Of a DNA stretch of 64,000 nucleotides, positions 25,491-33,751 are shown one piece after another. The notes under the pieces were generated by a model. That model was not told where the DNA came from. It ran no database searches and saw only the letters and a program-made list of their open reading frames with translations. The stretch spans positions 23,059 through 87,058 of the forward strand of contig NZ_JADPJL010000014.1 in the NCBI RefSeq assembly GCF_023073415.1. The letters are read 5' to 3'. How positions within the stretch are numbered: the first letter of the stretch is position 1; the number at the start of each line of letters is the position of its first letter. Source of the stretch: Bradyrhizobium sp. 190 (GTDB lineage: Bacteria; Pseudomonadota; Alphaproteobacteria; Rhizobiales; Xanthobacteraceae). The position numbers and the translations under genes were made by a program.

Positions 25491-26201
25491 ATGGCGAACT
25501 CAGCAAAGCTCGCAGCAGAGCCGGAGCCGATCGAGCTCGACTGGGCGGCGACCGCGCTCCTCATCATCGACATGCAGCGCGATTTCATGGAGCCGGGCGG
25601 ATTCGGCGAGACGCTCGGCAATGACGTCAGCCAGCTTGCACGAGCGGTAAAACCGATCGCCTCCGTGCTGGATGCGGCGCGCGCGGCCGGCATGCTGGTT
25701 ATTCATACCCGCGAGGGCCATCTGCCCGATCTGTCGGACGCGCCGCCGGCCAAGGTCGAGCGCGGCGCGCCGTCTTTGCGTATCGGCGATCCCGGGCCGA
25801 TGGGTCGCATTCTCATTCGCGGCGAGGCCGGCCACGACATCATTCCCGAATTGTATCCGCTCGACAGCGAGATCGTGATCGATAAGCCGGGCAAGGGCGC
25901 GTTCTACGCCACCGAGCTCGGCGACGTGCTGCAGCGCTACGGCATCGAGAATTTGCTGGTCTGCGGCGTCACCACTGAGGTCTGCGTCAACACCACGGTG
26001 CGCGAAGCCAATGATCGCGGCTATCGCTGCGTGGTGCTGGCAGATGGCTGCGCATCCTATTTTCCAGAGTTTCATGAGATGGGCCTGAAGATGATCAAGG
26101 CCCAGGGCGGCATCTTCGGCTGGGTCTCGGACTCGGCCGCGGTGCTGGAGGCACTTTTACCGGAGATTCCAAGGTCGGCAGTAGCGGGGGGATTACGATG
26201 A
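25491..26201 (+). CDS. Isochorismatase-family cysteine hydrolase (biuret hydrolase-like)
   Basis: A 236-residue cytoplasmic amidase of the isochorismatase-like superfamily. The catalytic triad is visible: D27 in [10 protein letters not shown]132 in [15 protein letters not shown] and C165 in [16 protein letters not shown], with the cis-peptide GVTTEVC motif. The spacing resembles biuret hydrolase and related N-carbamoyl/ureide amidases more than nicotinamidases. It ends in a four-base ATGA overlap with an NCS2-like permease gene, so transport and hydrolysis are coupled. A GntR-type operator lies upstream. It probably releases ammonia from a small amide derived from a nucleobase-like compound; the substrate is inferred from the permease. 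Confidence 0.88.
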   Translation: MANSAKLAAEPEPIELDWAATALLIIDMQRDFMEPGGFGETLGNDVSQLARAVKPIASVLDAARAAGMLVIHTREGHLPDLSDAPPAKVERGAPSLRIGDPGPMGRILIRGEAGHDIIPELYPLDSEIVIDKPGKGAFYATELGDVLQRYGIENLLVCGVTTEVCVNTTVREANDRGYRCVVLADGCASYFPEFHEMGLKMIKAQGGIFGWVSDSAAVLEALLPEIPRSAVAGGLR

Positions 26202-27850
26202 GCACGGGCACGACGGAGACTGCAGGCACATCCACTTTCAAGCCGGCGCTGTGGACGCCGGGCGACTGGAACGCGCTGTTCGGTTTCGGCACCAACATCC
26301 TCGTCAACATGCTGGTGCTGACCGGGTTGTTGCGCTTCGTGCTCAAGATGCCTGACAGCATCGTGTTCGGCCGCATCCTGCCGGCGCTCGGCCTGATGAT
26401 GTGCCTGTCCACCTTCTATTATGCGTATCTCGCCTACAAGCTCGCGCAGAAGACCGGCCGTAACGATGTCTGCGCGCTGCCGTCGGGCGTCAGCGTGCCG
26501 CACATGTTCATCGTCACCTTCGTGATCATGCTGCCGATCACGCTCAAGACGGGCGATCCGATCAAGGGCTGGTCGGCAGGTCTCGTCTGGGTGTTCTTCC
26601 AGAGTTTTATTCTCATGATCGGCGGGTTCATCGCGCCGTATATTCGCAAGATTACGCCGCGTGCGGCACTGCTCGGCACGCTCGCCGGTGTCTCCGTCAC
26701 CTTCATCTCGATGCGGCCGGCGCTGGAAATGTTCATGACGCCGCAGATCGGGCTGGTGTGTTTTGCCATCATCCTGGTCGCCTGGTTCGGCGGCGTGAAG
26801 TATCCGAGAGGAATTCCAGCGGGTCTCGTCGCCATCGCGGCCGGCATGCTCATCGCCTGGGGTTCGAACCTGTTCGGTCTCGGCCTCGGTGGCCTGAGTC
26901 TGAAGGGCGTCGGCGATGCCTTTGCCAATTTCGGCTTCTCGGTGCCGCTGCCGGCCTTCGGCCTCGTCTTCTCCGGCTTCGAATTCCTCGGCATCATCCT
27001 GGTGACCGCGATCCCATTCGGCATCTACGACCTCGTCGAAGCCATGGACAATGTCGAAAGCGCGGAAGCGGCCGGCGACGAATATCCGACGACGCGCGTG
27101 CTGACCGCCGACGGCGTCGTCAGCCTGATCGGCTGCCTAATGGGCAATCCCTTCATCAACGCTGTTTATATCGGCCATCCCGGCTGGAAGGCGATGGGCG
27201 GCCGGATCGGCTATTCGGCGGCGACCGGCATCATGGTGGTGCTGCTGAGCTGGTTCGGCATCATCTCGGTGCTGCTGGCGCTGGTGCCCGTGGTCGCGAT
27301 CTCGCCGATCCTGCTCTATATCGGCATGCTGATCGGTGCGCAGGCGTTCCAGACCACGCCGGCCAAGCACGCACCCGCGATCGTGCTGGCGCTGACGCCG
27401 CATCTCGCCGCATGGGCAAAACTGCAGGTCGACACCATGCTCGGCTCGACGATATCAGCGGCCCAGTCGGTCGGCGGACTTGCCGCCGACAAGGCGGATG
27501 CAGTGAAGACTGCCGCGATTGCAGCGCTGCCGCAGCAGGGCGTGCTTTATCACGGGCTCGAAGTGATGGGCGGCGGCTCGATCCTCGCCGGCCTCGTGCT
27601 GGGCGCGATCGGCGTGTTCGTGATCGAACGCGATTTTCTTAAAGCCTCTGCCTTCGCGCTGGCCGGCGCCGTCATGACCTATTTCGGCTTCATGCACGGC
27701 GAAGCCGTCGGTATCGGTGGCGGGCTCGGCGTCACGCCGGGGGTGGCGCTGGCTTATGTGGTGATGGCCGGGGGCCTGTTCGCACTGGCGAAGACGAGTC
27801 CGAGCGTGGATTACAGCGCGCAAGTGCCAGCGGCAGCGCCAGCGGAGTAG
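26198..27850 (+). CDS. NCS2-like purine/pyrimidine permease
   Basis: A 550-residue inner-membrane transporter with about 12-14 spans, similar to the AzgA/xanthine-uracil permease group of the NCS2 superfamily. Landmarks are [21 protein letters not shown] (substrate-region half helix), the NCS2-like acidic segment [43 protein letters not shown], and [34 protein letters not shown] soluble-looking insertion at about residues 405-450 ([30 protein letters not shown]) interrupts the spans near the C-terminus. It overlaps the cysteine hydrolase gene by four bases. The pair implies uptake and cleavage of a nucleobase or small cyclic ureide. Confidence 0.85.
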   Translation: MSTGTTETAGTSTFKPALWTPGDWNALFGFGTNILVNMLVLTGLLRFVLKMPDSIVFGRILPALGLMMCLSTFYYAYLAYKLAQKTGRNDVCALPSGVSVPHMFIVTFVIMLPITLKTGDPIKGWSAGLVWVFFQSFILMIGGFIAPYIRKITPRAALLGTLAGVSVTFISMRPALEMFMTPQIGLVCFAIILVAWFGGVKYPRGIPAGLVAIAAGMLIAWGSNLFGLGLGGLSLKGVGDAFANFGFSVPLPAFGLVFSGFEFLGIILVTAIPFGIYDLVEAMDNVESAEAAGDEYPTTRVLTADGVVSLIGCLMGNPFINAVYIGHPGWKAMGGRIGYSAATGIMVVLLSWFGIISVLLALVPVVAISPILLYIGMLIGAQAFQTTPAKHAPAIVLALTPHLAAWAKLQVDTMLGSTISAAQSVGGLAADKADAVKTAAIAALPQQGVLYHGLEVMGGGSILAGLVLGAIGVFVIERDFLKASAFALAGAVMTYFGFMHGEAVGIGGGLGVTPGVALAYVVMAGGLFALAKTSPSVDYSAQVPAAAPAE

Positions 27851-27862
27851 CGGGCTGTCGCG

Positions 27863-28008
27863 TTCCCCGGATGCTGCGCAGCGCGCCGCTTGCGGCGTGA
27901 TGCGCTGCTGATCCGGGGTCCACGCTTTGCGGCTGTGGGTCCCGGCTCTGCGGAGCAGCGTTGCCGGACGATGCTTCGCATCGCCTAGGCTGCACCGCGT
28001 CCGGGACA
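27863..28008. repeat. Complex palindromic intergenic repeat
   Basis: The 169 bp between the permease and the convergent VOC gene are filled with nested inverted repeats: CCCCGGATGCTGCGCAGCGC, then GATCCGGGGTCC, then GGGTCCCGGCTCTGCGGAGCAGCG and CGTCCGGGAC towards the end. I know elements of this type (GTCCCGGCTCTGCG...CGTCCGGGAC) as scattered repeats in Bradyrhizobium genomes. It probably forms hairpins at the 3' ends of both convergent transcripts. Confidence 0.65.
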
Positions 28009-28019
28009 GGAGGCATTCC

Positions 28020-28874
28020 TTACCCCTTCACAAACGCCAGCATTGTGCCGTTGCCTTCAGCCGGTGGCACCACCACGCCGCCAGCGCTTTTCACGCCGGT
28101 CGCGCCCAGCACCTTCTGCGCCGCCGCGACATCGGCCACGATCACGAGCCCCGCGCCACCGCGTTCGGGCAGGCCGGCCAGCGATACGTTCGCGTAGCGC
28201 TTGCCGAGCTGGTCCTTGGTCAGGAACACGAAGTCGGCACGATCGCCTCCCGAGGGTACCGCGATAGCGCCATCGGACTCGTTGCGAACGTCACGATCGA
28301 TCAGTTTGGACATAAGCGCGGCCTCCTTGGCCGGCTCCGGCGCGACGATCAGCACCTGCTTCAGGCGCTTGGCGCCGTTGGCATGCTTCATCAGTTCGGG
28401 AATCCAGACCGTCTCGCGCGTCTTGTGCTGGCAGGCAAAGATGCGCAGGCCGCCCGGCGCTTCCACCGTCGGCCATTGAAAGGTCCGGAACCTGGCTTCG
28501 GATTCCGTGCCATCCGGCAGCGTCACCGGCCGCTCGAAATCCGTCGGGCCAACAGGGACATAACCGCGCGCGAGAATTTCTTCCGCGCCCCGCGCCGAAT
28601 CCACGGCGGTGAAGGCGATACGCTCGATGCCTTCACCGCTCTTTTCGAGAAACGCCCGCGCTGGCTCATTATGTTCAGTCGGCCTGAGCACGCCGAGCAA
28701 TTCCATATAATCAGGGTCGAACATGATGGTGTAGTTGCCCGATCCCATATGCGCGCTGTGGGTGCCGCGCGGCGATACGGTGAAGCCCAGCCGCTTGTAA
28801 TTCTCGGCCGCCTTGTCGAGATCCTTCACCATGACCACGGCGTGATCGATTCCGATGACGTTTTTGAGTGCCAC
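28020..28874 (-). CDS. VOC (glyoxalase/bleomycin-resistance) superfamily protein
   Basis: A 284-residue protein of two vicinal-oxygen-chelate domains. The first is clear: IGIDHAVVMVKDLDKAAENYKRLGFTVSPRGTHSAHMGSGNYTIMFDPDYMELLGV, with H11 and E58 as candidate metal ligands. The second half (LKQVLIVAPEPAKEAALMSKLIDRDV ... FVFLTKDQLGKRYANVSLAGLPERGGAGLVIVADVAAAQKVL) is the Glyoxalase_3-type partner. The start is a GTG at 28874 with AAGGA eight bases upstream. It is divergent from a FAD oxidoreductase with 73 bp between, including a 12-bp palindrome. It could be a lyase, dioxygenase or binding protein; I cannot say which. Confidence 0.82.
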   Translation of the reverse strand: MALKNVIGIDHAVVMVKDLDKAAENYKRLGFTVSPRGTHSAHMGSGNYTIMFDPDYMELLGVLRPTEHNEPARAFLEKSGEGIERIAFTAVDSARGAEEILARGYVPVGPTDFERPVTLPDGTESEARFRTFQWPTVEAPGGLRIFACQHKTRETVWIPELMKHANGAKRLKQVLIVAPEPAKEAALMSKLIDRDVRNESDGAIAVPSGGDRADFVFLTKDQLGKRYANVSLAGLPERGGAGLVIVADVAAAQKVLGATGVKSAGGVVVPPAEGNGTMLAFVKG

Positions 28875-28895
28875 TCTGTTATTCCTTGAGGCTGA

Positions 28896-28907
28896 TTAGC
28901 GGGCTAA
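28896..28907. promoter_or_regulatory. Palindrome TTAGCGGGCTAA in a divergent promoter
   Basis: TTAGC and GCTAA are perfect five-base arms around GG, in the short region between the VOC gene (minus) and the FAD oxidoreductase (plus). Position makes it a candidate operator for one or both genes. It is short and could arise by chance. Confidence 0.3.
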
Positions 28908-28947
28908 ACTAAGCAGAACGATCAGTTGCCTGCAAGAAAGGATACCG

Positions 28948-30252
28948 ATGAATAAGAGTAACGTCCGCTGGCCCAATTCGCTGTGGGCGGCGATGACGCC
29001 ATCGGGGCCTGAATTGCCCGAACTGACCGGCACGCAGCAGGCGGACGTGATCGTGATCGGCGGCGGCTTCACCGGCCTTTCCACCGCGCTGCATCTGCGC
29101 GAAGCGGGCGTCGATGTCGCGATCGTCGAGGCAGCGGAACCGGGATGGGGTGCATCGGGCCGCAACAACGGCCAGGTGATCCCGACGCTGTCGCGGCCCG
29201 ATCCGGAGGACATTGTTGCGAAGCACGGCGAGGCGGGAGAGCGTTTTGTCGGCATGCTGCGCGACAGTGCTTCGTATCTGTTCGACGTGACAAGGCGCTA
29301 CAACATCGATGCCGAAGGGGAACAGGCCGGCTGGGTTCAGCCTGTGCATTCGCCCGGCCGCATCAAGATCGCGGAGCGGCGGGTGCGGCAATGGTCGAAG
29401 TTCGGCGCGCCGGTTGAGTTGCTGTCGCGCGAACAGACGCGGGACATGCTCGGGTCCGATGCATGGTTCGGCGGTTTCTGGAACAGGACCGGCGGCCACA
29501 TCAATCCGCTTGCGCTGGCCCGCGGCCTCGCGCGCACCGTGCTCGAACTCGGCGCTCGCATCTATGCGCGCTCGCCGGCAGAAAGCTTTGAGCGCCGGAA
29601 CGACCGCTGGGTGGTGAAGACGGCAAAGGGCGAGATTTCCGGCCGCGCGCTTGTCGTGGCAACCAACGCCTACAGCGGCGAATTTTCGAAGTCGCTTGTG
29701 CCTGACATCGCGCGCGAGGTGATGCCGGTGCTGTCCTGGCAGATGGCAACGCAGCCGCTGTCGGATAATGTCCGCAAGACCATCATTCCCGGCCGGCAGG
29801 CGATGTCGGACACCCACGGCGAACTCTATTTCGCGCGCTATGACGCCCGAAACCGCCTCGTCACCGGCGGCGCGGTGGTCGGCCCCGGCAACAAGGTGGA
29901 GCGGATCAAGGCGCGCGTCACGGAGCGTTTACAGCGGCTGTGGCCGCAGATCGGCGAGGTCTCGTTCGATTACGTCTGGAACGGCTATGTCGGCATGACC
30001 ACGGATTTCCTGCCGCGCATTCACAAGCTCGGTCCCAACGCCTATGGCTGGACCGGCTGCAACGGCCGCGCCGTGGCGCTGACGATCCCGCTCGGCAATG
30101 AACTCGCCAAGGCCGTCCGCGGCGTGCCGGAAAACGAGCTGGCGCTGCCGTTTACCGGGCCGGTGCCGATCGTGGGCCACGGCATTTTGCGCAAACTGGC
30201 CCCGCTGATGCTGCTGGTCTACCGCCGCCGAGATGCGAGGGAGATGGCCTGA
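28948..30252 (+). CDS. FAD-dependent amine/amino-acid oxidoreductase (DAO family)
   Basis: A 434-residue flavoenzyme of the D-amino-acid oxidase/gamma-glutamylputrescine oxidase group. The dinucleotide motif is DVIVIGGGFTGLSTALHLREAGVDVAIVEAAEPGWGASGRNNGQVIPTL (about residues 32-80), with the GASGRNNGQ flavin loop typical of PuuB-like enzymes. Later blocks are LALARGLARTVLELGARIYARSPAESFERR, ALVVATNAYSG and the FAD-binding end WNGYVGMTTDFLPRIHKLGPNAYGWTGCNGRAVALTIPLGNELA. AAGGA precedes the ATG at good distance. It oxidises an amine or imino acid, perhaps one carried by the convergent peptide-type importer. The substrate is unknown. Confidence 0.88.
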   Translation: MNKSNVRWPNSLWAAMTPSGPELPELTGTQQADVIVIGGGFTGLSTALHLREAGVDVAIVEAAEPGWGASGRNNGQVIPTLSRPDPEDIVAKHGEAGERFVGMLRDSASYLFDVTRRYNIDAEGEQAGWVQPVHSPGRIKIAERRVRQWSKFGAPVELLSREQTRDMLGSDAWFGGFWNRTGGHINPLALARGLARTVLELGARIYARSPAESFERRNDRWVVKTAKGEISGRALVVATNAYSGEFSKSLVPDIAREVMPVLSWQMATQPLSDNVRKTIIPGRQAMSDTHGELYFARYDARNRLVTGGAVVGPGNKVERIKARVTERLQRLWPQIGEVSFDYVWNGYVGMTTDFLPRIHKLGPNAYGWTGCNGRAVALTIPLGNELAKAVRGVPENELALPFTGPVPIVGHGILRKLAPLMLLVYRRRDAREMA

Positions 30253-30253
30253 A

Positions 30254-30289
30254 CTTCTCCTTCTCCCCGCAAGAGCGGAGAGGGAGAAG
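30254..30289. terminator. Bidirectional hairpin between convergent genes
   Basis: CTTCTCCTTCTCCCCGC and GCGGAGAGGGAGAAG pair imperfectly around AAGA in the 37 bp between the stops of the FAD oxidoreductase and the ABC ATPase. The CTTCTCC...GGGAGAAG form is a common intergenic element in this bacterial group and could terminate transcription from both sides. There is no strong T-tract on the plus strand. Confidence 0.45.
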
Positions 30290-31921
30290 CTACACCGCCG
30301 CTGTATCGTGCTCCCTCGCAAACTCCCCACCCGGAATCGAATCGAGCAGCGCCCGCGTGTAAGCGTGCTGCGGGTTGCCGAACACTTCGCCTGCGAGCCC
30401 GTGCTCCACCACTTCTCCGTCCTTCATCACGGCGACGAGGTCGCAGATTTGTGCGGCCACACGCAGATCATGCGTGATGAAGACGATGGAGAGCCCCAGC
30501 CGCTGGCGTAATTCAGCAAGCAACTTCAGCACCTGCGCCTGCACGGAAACATCGAGCGCCGACACCGGCTCGTCCGCGACCAGCACATCCGGCTTCAGCG
30601 CCAGTGCCCGCGCCAGCCCGATGCGCTGGCGCTGGCCGCCGGAGAATTCATGGGGATAGCGATCGGCAGAGGAAGGATCGAGCCCGACCAGCGCGAACAG
30701 TTCTTTGGCATCCGCAATCGCCTGCGCGCGCGGCGTGCCGTGCACGATCGGGCCCTGCGCCACCAACTCGGCCGCCTTGCGGCGCGGATTGAGCGAAGCG
30801 AACGGGTCCTGGAACACCATCTGGATATGGCGCGTCTCGCGGCGGACTTTTTCGCGCGTCATCTTCGCCCAGTCATTGCCATCGAGCACGATCGACCCGC
30901 TGTCCGGATCGATCAGCCGCACGATGCAGCGCGCCAGCGTCGATTTGCCCGAGCCGGATTCGCCGACGATGCCGAGCGTTGCGCCACGCGGCAGGCTGAG
31001 CGACACGTTCTTCACGGCCGGCGTCACCCGCGCACCGCGTCCCAAAAAGCCGCCGGTGCGATAGGTTTTCGAGACATCCTCAATCGTCAGGATATTGTCG
31101 GCTGCGAGCGCACGCGGCGGCGGCGCCTTCAGCGGCGGGACGGCGGCAATGAGCTGTTTGGTATAGGCATGCTGCGGATGGTGCAGCACGTCGGTTGCCA
31201 TTCCCTGTTCGACGATGACGCCGTGCTGCATCACCACCACGCGGTCGGCGATCTCGGCGACCACGCCGAAATCATGGGTGATGAACATGACCGCTGTTCT
31301 GCGGCGCTGCTGCAGGTCGCGGATCAATTTCAGGATCTGCGCCTGCGTGGTGACGTCGAGCGCGGTGGTCGGCTCGTCCGCGATCAGCAGTTTTGGATCG
31401 AGCGCCAGCGCCATCGCGATCATGGCGCGCTGGCGTTGTCCGCCGGATAGCTCGTGCGGGTAGGCTTTCGCCGCTACCTTGGGATCGGGAATCCGCACGT
31501 CCGCGAGCAGGGCCAGCACCTTCGCGCCGATCTCGGCTTTTGACAATTCGGTATGGATCGAGAACATCTCGGCGATCTGGTCGCCGATGGTACGCAGCGG
31601 ATTGAGCGCCGTCATCGGCTCCTGGAAGATCATGGCAATGCCGGCGCCGCGCACCTCGCGCATTTGGGCAACGGATGCCGCGCAGAGATCGCGGCCTTCG
31701 AACAGTGCCCGGCCACCGTCGATCGTCACTTCATTGGGCAACAGCCGCATGACGGCATTCGCCATCATCGATTTGCCGGAGCCGGATTCGCCGACCACGC
31801 AGAGGATTTCGTTGGACGCGATCTCCAGCGACACATCCCGGAGCGCATGCGTCCGATCAGCGCCGCGGGGCAGGCGGACGCTCAAATGCTCGAGCGAGAG
31901 GATGGCTTCTTGCTCGCTCAT
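30290..31921 (-). CDS. Fused double ABC ATPase of a peptide-type importer (DppD-DppF fusion)
   Basis: A 543-residue protein containing two complete ATPase modules. Module 1 has Walker A GESGSGKS at 44-51, LSGGQRQRAMIAMAL from 158 and [12 protein letters not shown] near 178-189. Module 2 has Walker A GESGSGKS at 320-327, [32 protein letters not shown] and THDLRV. Thus DppD and DppF functions are in one chain, unlike the separate genes of the 1.7-8.7 kb operon. The ATG at 31921 overlaps the permease stop as ATGA; an open frame extending to 32305 is out-of-frame permease. It is the last gene of the SBP-permease-permease-ATPase operon. Confidence 0.92.
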   Translation of the reverse strand: MSEQEAILSLEHLSVRLPRGADRTHALRDVSLEIASNEILCVVGESGSGKSMMANAVMRLLPNEVTIDGGRALFEGRDLCAASVAQMREVRGAGIAMIFQEPMTALNPLRTIGDQIAEMFSIHTELSKAEIGAKVLALLADVRIPDPKVAAKAYPHELSGGQRQRAMIAMALALDPKLLIADEPTTALDVTTQAQILKLIRDLQQRRRTAVMFITHDFGVVAEIADRVVVMQHGVIVEQGMATDVLHHPQHAYTKQLIAAVPPLKAPPPRALAADNILTIEDVSKTYRTGGFLGRGARVTPAVKNVSLSLPRGATLGIVGESGSGKSTLARCIVRLIDPDSGSIVLDGNDWAKMTREKVRRETRHIQMVFQDPFASLNPRRKAAELVAQGPIVHGTPRAQAIADAKELFALVGLDPSSADRYPHEFSGGQRQRIGLARALALKPDVLVADEPVSALDVSVQAQVLKLLAELRQRLGLSIVFITHDLRVAAQICDLVAVMKDGEVVEHGLAGEVFGNPQHAYTRALLDSIPGGEFAREHDTAAV

Positions 31922-32748
31922 CGCCCCTTCAGCCTCGGATTGAGCGCGTCGTTGAGCCCTTGGCCGACCAGCGACACCGCGAGCACGGTGACCAAAATGG
32001 CGAGGCCGGGGATCGCGGAGACGTACCATTGCAACCGCAGCACGTCGCGGCCGAGGCCAATGAGATTGCCCCAGGACGCCACATTGGGATCGGACAGCCG
32101 CAGGAAGGCCAGCGCGCTTTCGAGCAGGATCGCGACTGCCATCACCACGCTGGCATAGACGATGACCGGCGGCAGCGCATTGGGCAGGATTTCGCCGAAG
32201 ATGAGCTGGATGTTTTTCATCCCCAGCGTCCGGCCGGCCTGGACGAATTCGCGGTTGCGCAACGACAGGAATTCCGCGCGGGTCAGCCGCGCCGGCGCCG
32301 GCCATGACACCACGCCGACCGCGATGGTGACGGTGGTCAGCGTCGAGCCGAACACGGCGACCAGCACCAGCAGCAGCACGAAGTTCGGCAGCGTCTGGAA
32401 CGCCTCGGTGATCCGCATCAGCACGTTGTCGACCCAGCCGCCATAATAGCCGGCGAAGGCACCGACGAGGATGCCGATCAGGATAGCGATTGCCGTGGCG
32501 ACGCCACCGATCAGGAGCGAGATGCGCGCGCCATAGAAAATCTGCGCGGCGATATCGCGGCCCGAATTGTCGGTGCCGAGCAGAAAGCGTGGATTGGAGA
32601 ACGGCCAGATTAGCGGGCGGCCGGCCAGCGCCAGGGGATCACGTGGATAGAACCAGCCGGCCGAGATCGCCATCGCAATCACGATCACGAGCAGGATCAG
32701 GCCTGCGACCGCGGCGGGACTTCTGAAATAGCGCTTGACCGCATCCAT
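31918..32748 (-). CDS. Peptide-type ABC permease (DppC class)
   Basis: A 276-residue inner-membrane permease. MDAVKRYFRSPAAVAGLILLVIVIAMAIS leads into the family loop NPRFLLGTDNSGRDIAAQIFYGARISLLIGG, and the EAA coupling loop is RNREFVQAGRTLGMKNIQLIFGEILPNALPPVIV. It ends VSLVGQGLNDALNPRLKGR, the standard DppC tail. The ATG at 32748 starts four bases after the DppB stop; an upstream in-frame start would overlap DppB without need. It works with the DppB-class permease, the fused ATPase and the family-5 binding protein of the same operon. Confidence 0.9.
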   Translation of the reverse strand: MDAVKRYFRSPAAVAGLILLVIVIAMAISAGWFYPRDPLALAGRPLIWPFSNPRFLLGTDNSGRDIAAQIFYGARISLLIGGVATAIAILIGILVGAFAGYYGGWVDNVLMRITEAFQTLPNFVLLLVLVAVFGSTLTTVTIAVGVVSWPAPARLTRAEFLSLRNREFVQAGRTLGMKNIQLIFGEILPNALPPVIVYASVVMAVAILLESALAFLRLSDPNVASWGNLIGLGRDVLRLQWYVSAIPGLAILVTVLAVSLVGQGLNDALNPRLKGR

Positions 32749-32752
32749 CGCG

Positions 32753-33727
32753 TTAACCCGCCGTGATGCGCGGATCGAGCCGCGCATAGATCAGGTCGAC
32801 GACGAAGTTGACTGATATCACAAGCAGCGCCGAGACGAACACGATGCCGAGCAGCGTATTGAGGTCGCGCTGCACCACCGATTCATAGGCCAGCCGCCCG
32901 AGGCCGGGCAGCGAGAACACGCTTTCGACCACCACCGATCCGCCCAGCATGGTGCCGGCCTGCAGCCCGATCAGCGTCACCATCGGCAATAGCGCATTGC
33001 GCAGCACGTGCCGCGTCACCACGCGGGTCTCGTCGAGGCCTTTTGCGCGCGCGGTCCGGACATAATCGAGGTTGAGCACTTCCAGCATCGAGGCGCGCAT
33101 GATGCGCAGGTAGATCGCGAGGAAGATCAGCCCGAGGGTGAGCGTCGGCAGCACCAGGTGGCTTGCAATGTCGAATACGCGCCAGATGCCGGTTCGCACC
33201 GTGCCGATGTCCTCGAACCCGCCGGGCGGCAGCCATTGCAGGTAAACGGAAAATACCACGATCGCCATCAGACCGAACCAGAACGACGGCGTCGCATAGA
33301 AGATCAGTCCGAGGGTGGAGATCAGCGTATCCGGCCACCGGTTGACGGCGCGGGCGGCGATCACGCCGAACACAAGCCCGAAGAAGAACGCGAACGACAG
33401 CGACGCGGTCATCAAGAGGATCGTCGGCGGCAGCCGCTCCAGGATGACCGACGCCACCGGCTTGCCGTAGATCGAGGAAAAACCGAGATCGAGCCGCACC
33501 AGCCGCCAAAGGTAGTTGCCGAGTTGCGCCGGGATCGAGAGGTCGAGCCCGTAGAATTTTCGCAGCTCCTTGGCGGTCGCGGCGTCGCCGCCGCCCATCT
33601 GCGCCATCATCGCGTCAACAGTGTCCCCCGGTGCGAACTGCAGCAGCAGAAACACGCCGATCAGGATCAGGATCAGGGTCGGGATCGAGGCGGCGAGCCG
33701 CCGCCCCGCTAGGCCAAGGATGCGCAT
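32753..33727 (-). CDS. Peptide-type ABC permease (DppB class)
   Basis: A 324-residue inner-membrane permease. The N-terminal span is ASIPTLILILIGVFLLLQFAPGDTVDAMM, followed by DLSIPAQLGNYLWRLVRLDLGFSSIYGKPVASVILERLPPTILLM. The coupling loop is EVLNLDYVRTARAKGLDETRVVTRHVLRNALLPMVTLIGLQAG, and the tail is NFVVDLIYARLDPRITAG. It starts 24 bp after the binding-protein gene. The long periplasmic stretch around WLPPGGFEDIGTVRTG is normal for the class. It forms the pore with the DppC-class subunit. Confidence 0.9.
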   Translation of the reverse strand: MRILGLAGRRLAASIPTLILILIGVFLLLQFAPGDTVDAMMAQMGGGDAATAKELRKFYGLDLSIPAQLGNYLWRLVRLDLGFSSIYGKPVASVILERLPPTILLMTASLSFAFFFGLVFGVIAARAVNRWPDTLISTLGLIFYATPSFWFGLMAIVVFSVYLQWLPPGGFEDIGTVRTGIWRVFDIASHLVLPTLTLGLIFLAIYLRIMRASMLEVLNLDYVRTARAKGLDETRVVTRHVLRNALLPMVTLIGLQAGTMLGGSVVVESVFSLPGLGRLAYESVVQRDLNTLLGIVFVSALLVISVNFVVDLIYARLDPRITAG

Positions 33728-33751
33728 AGACCTATCTTGGCGGATAAGGTG

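Noticed and set aside
30290..32305. Extension of the fused ATPase to 671 residues
   Set aside because: The extra part is out-of-frame permease; the start at 31921 overlaps the permease stop as expected.
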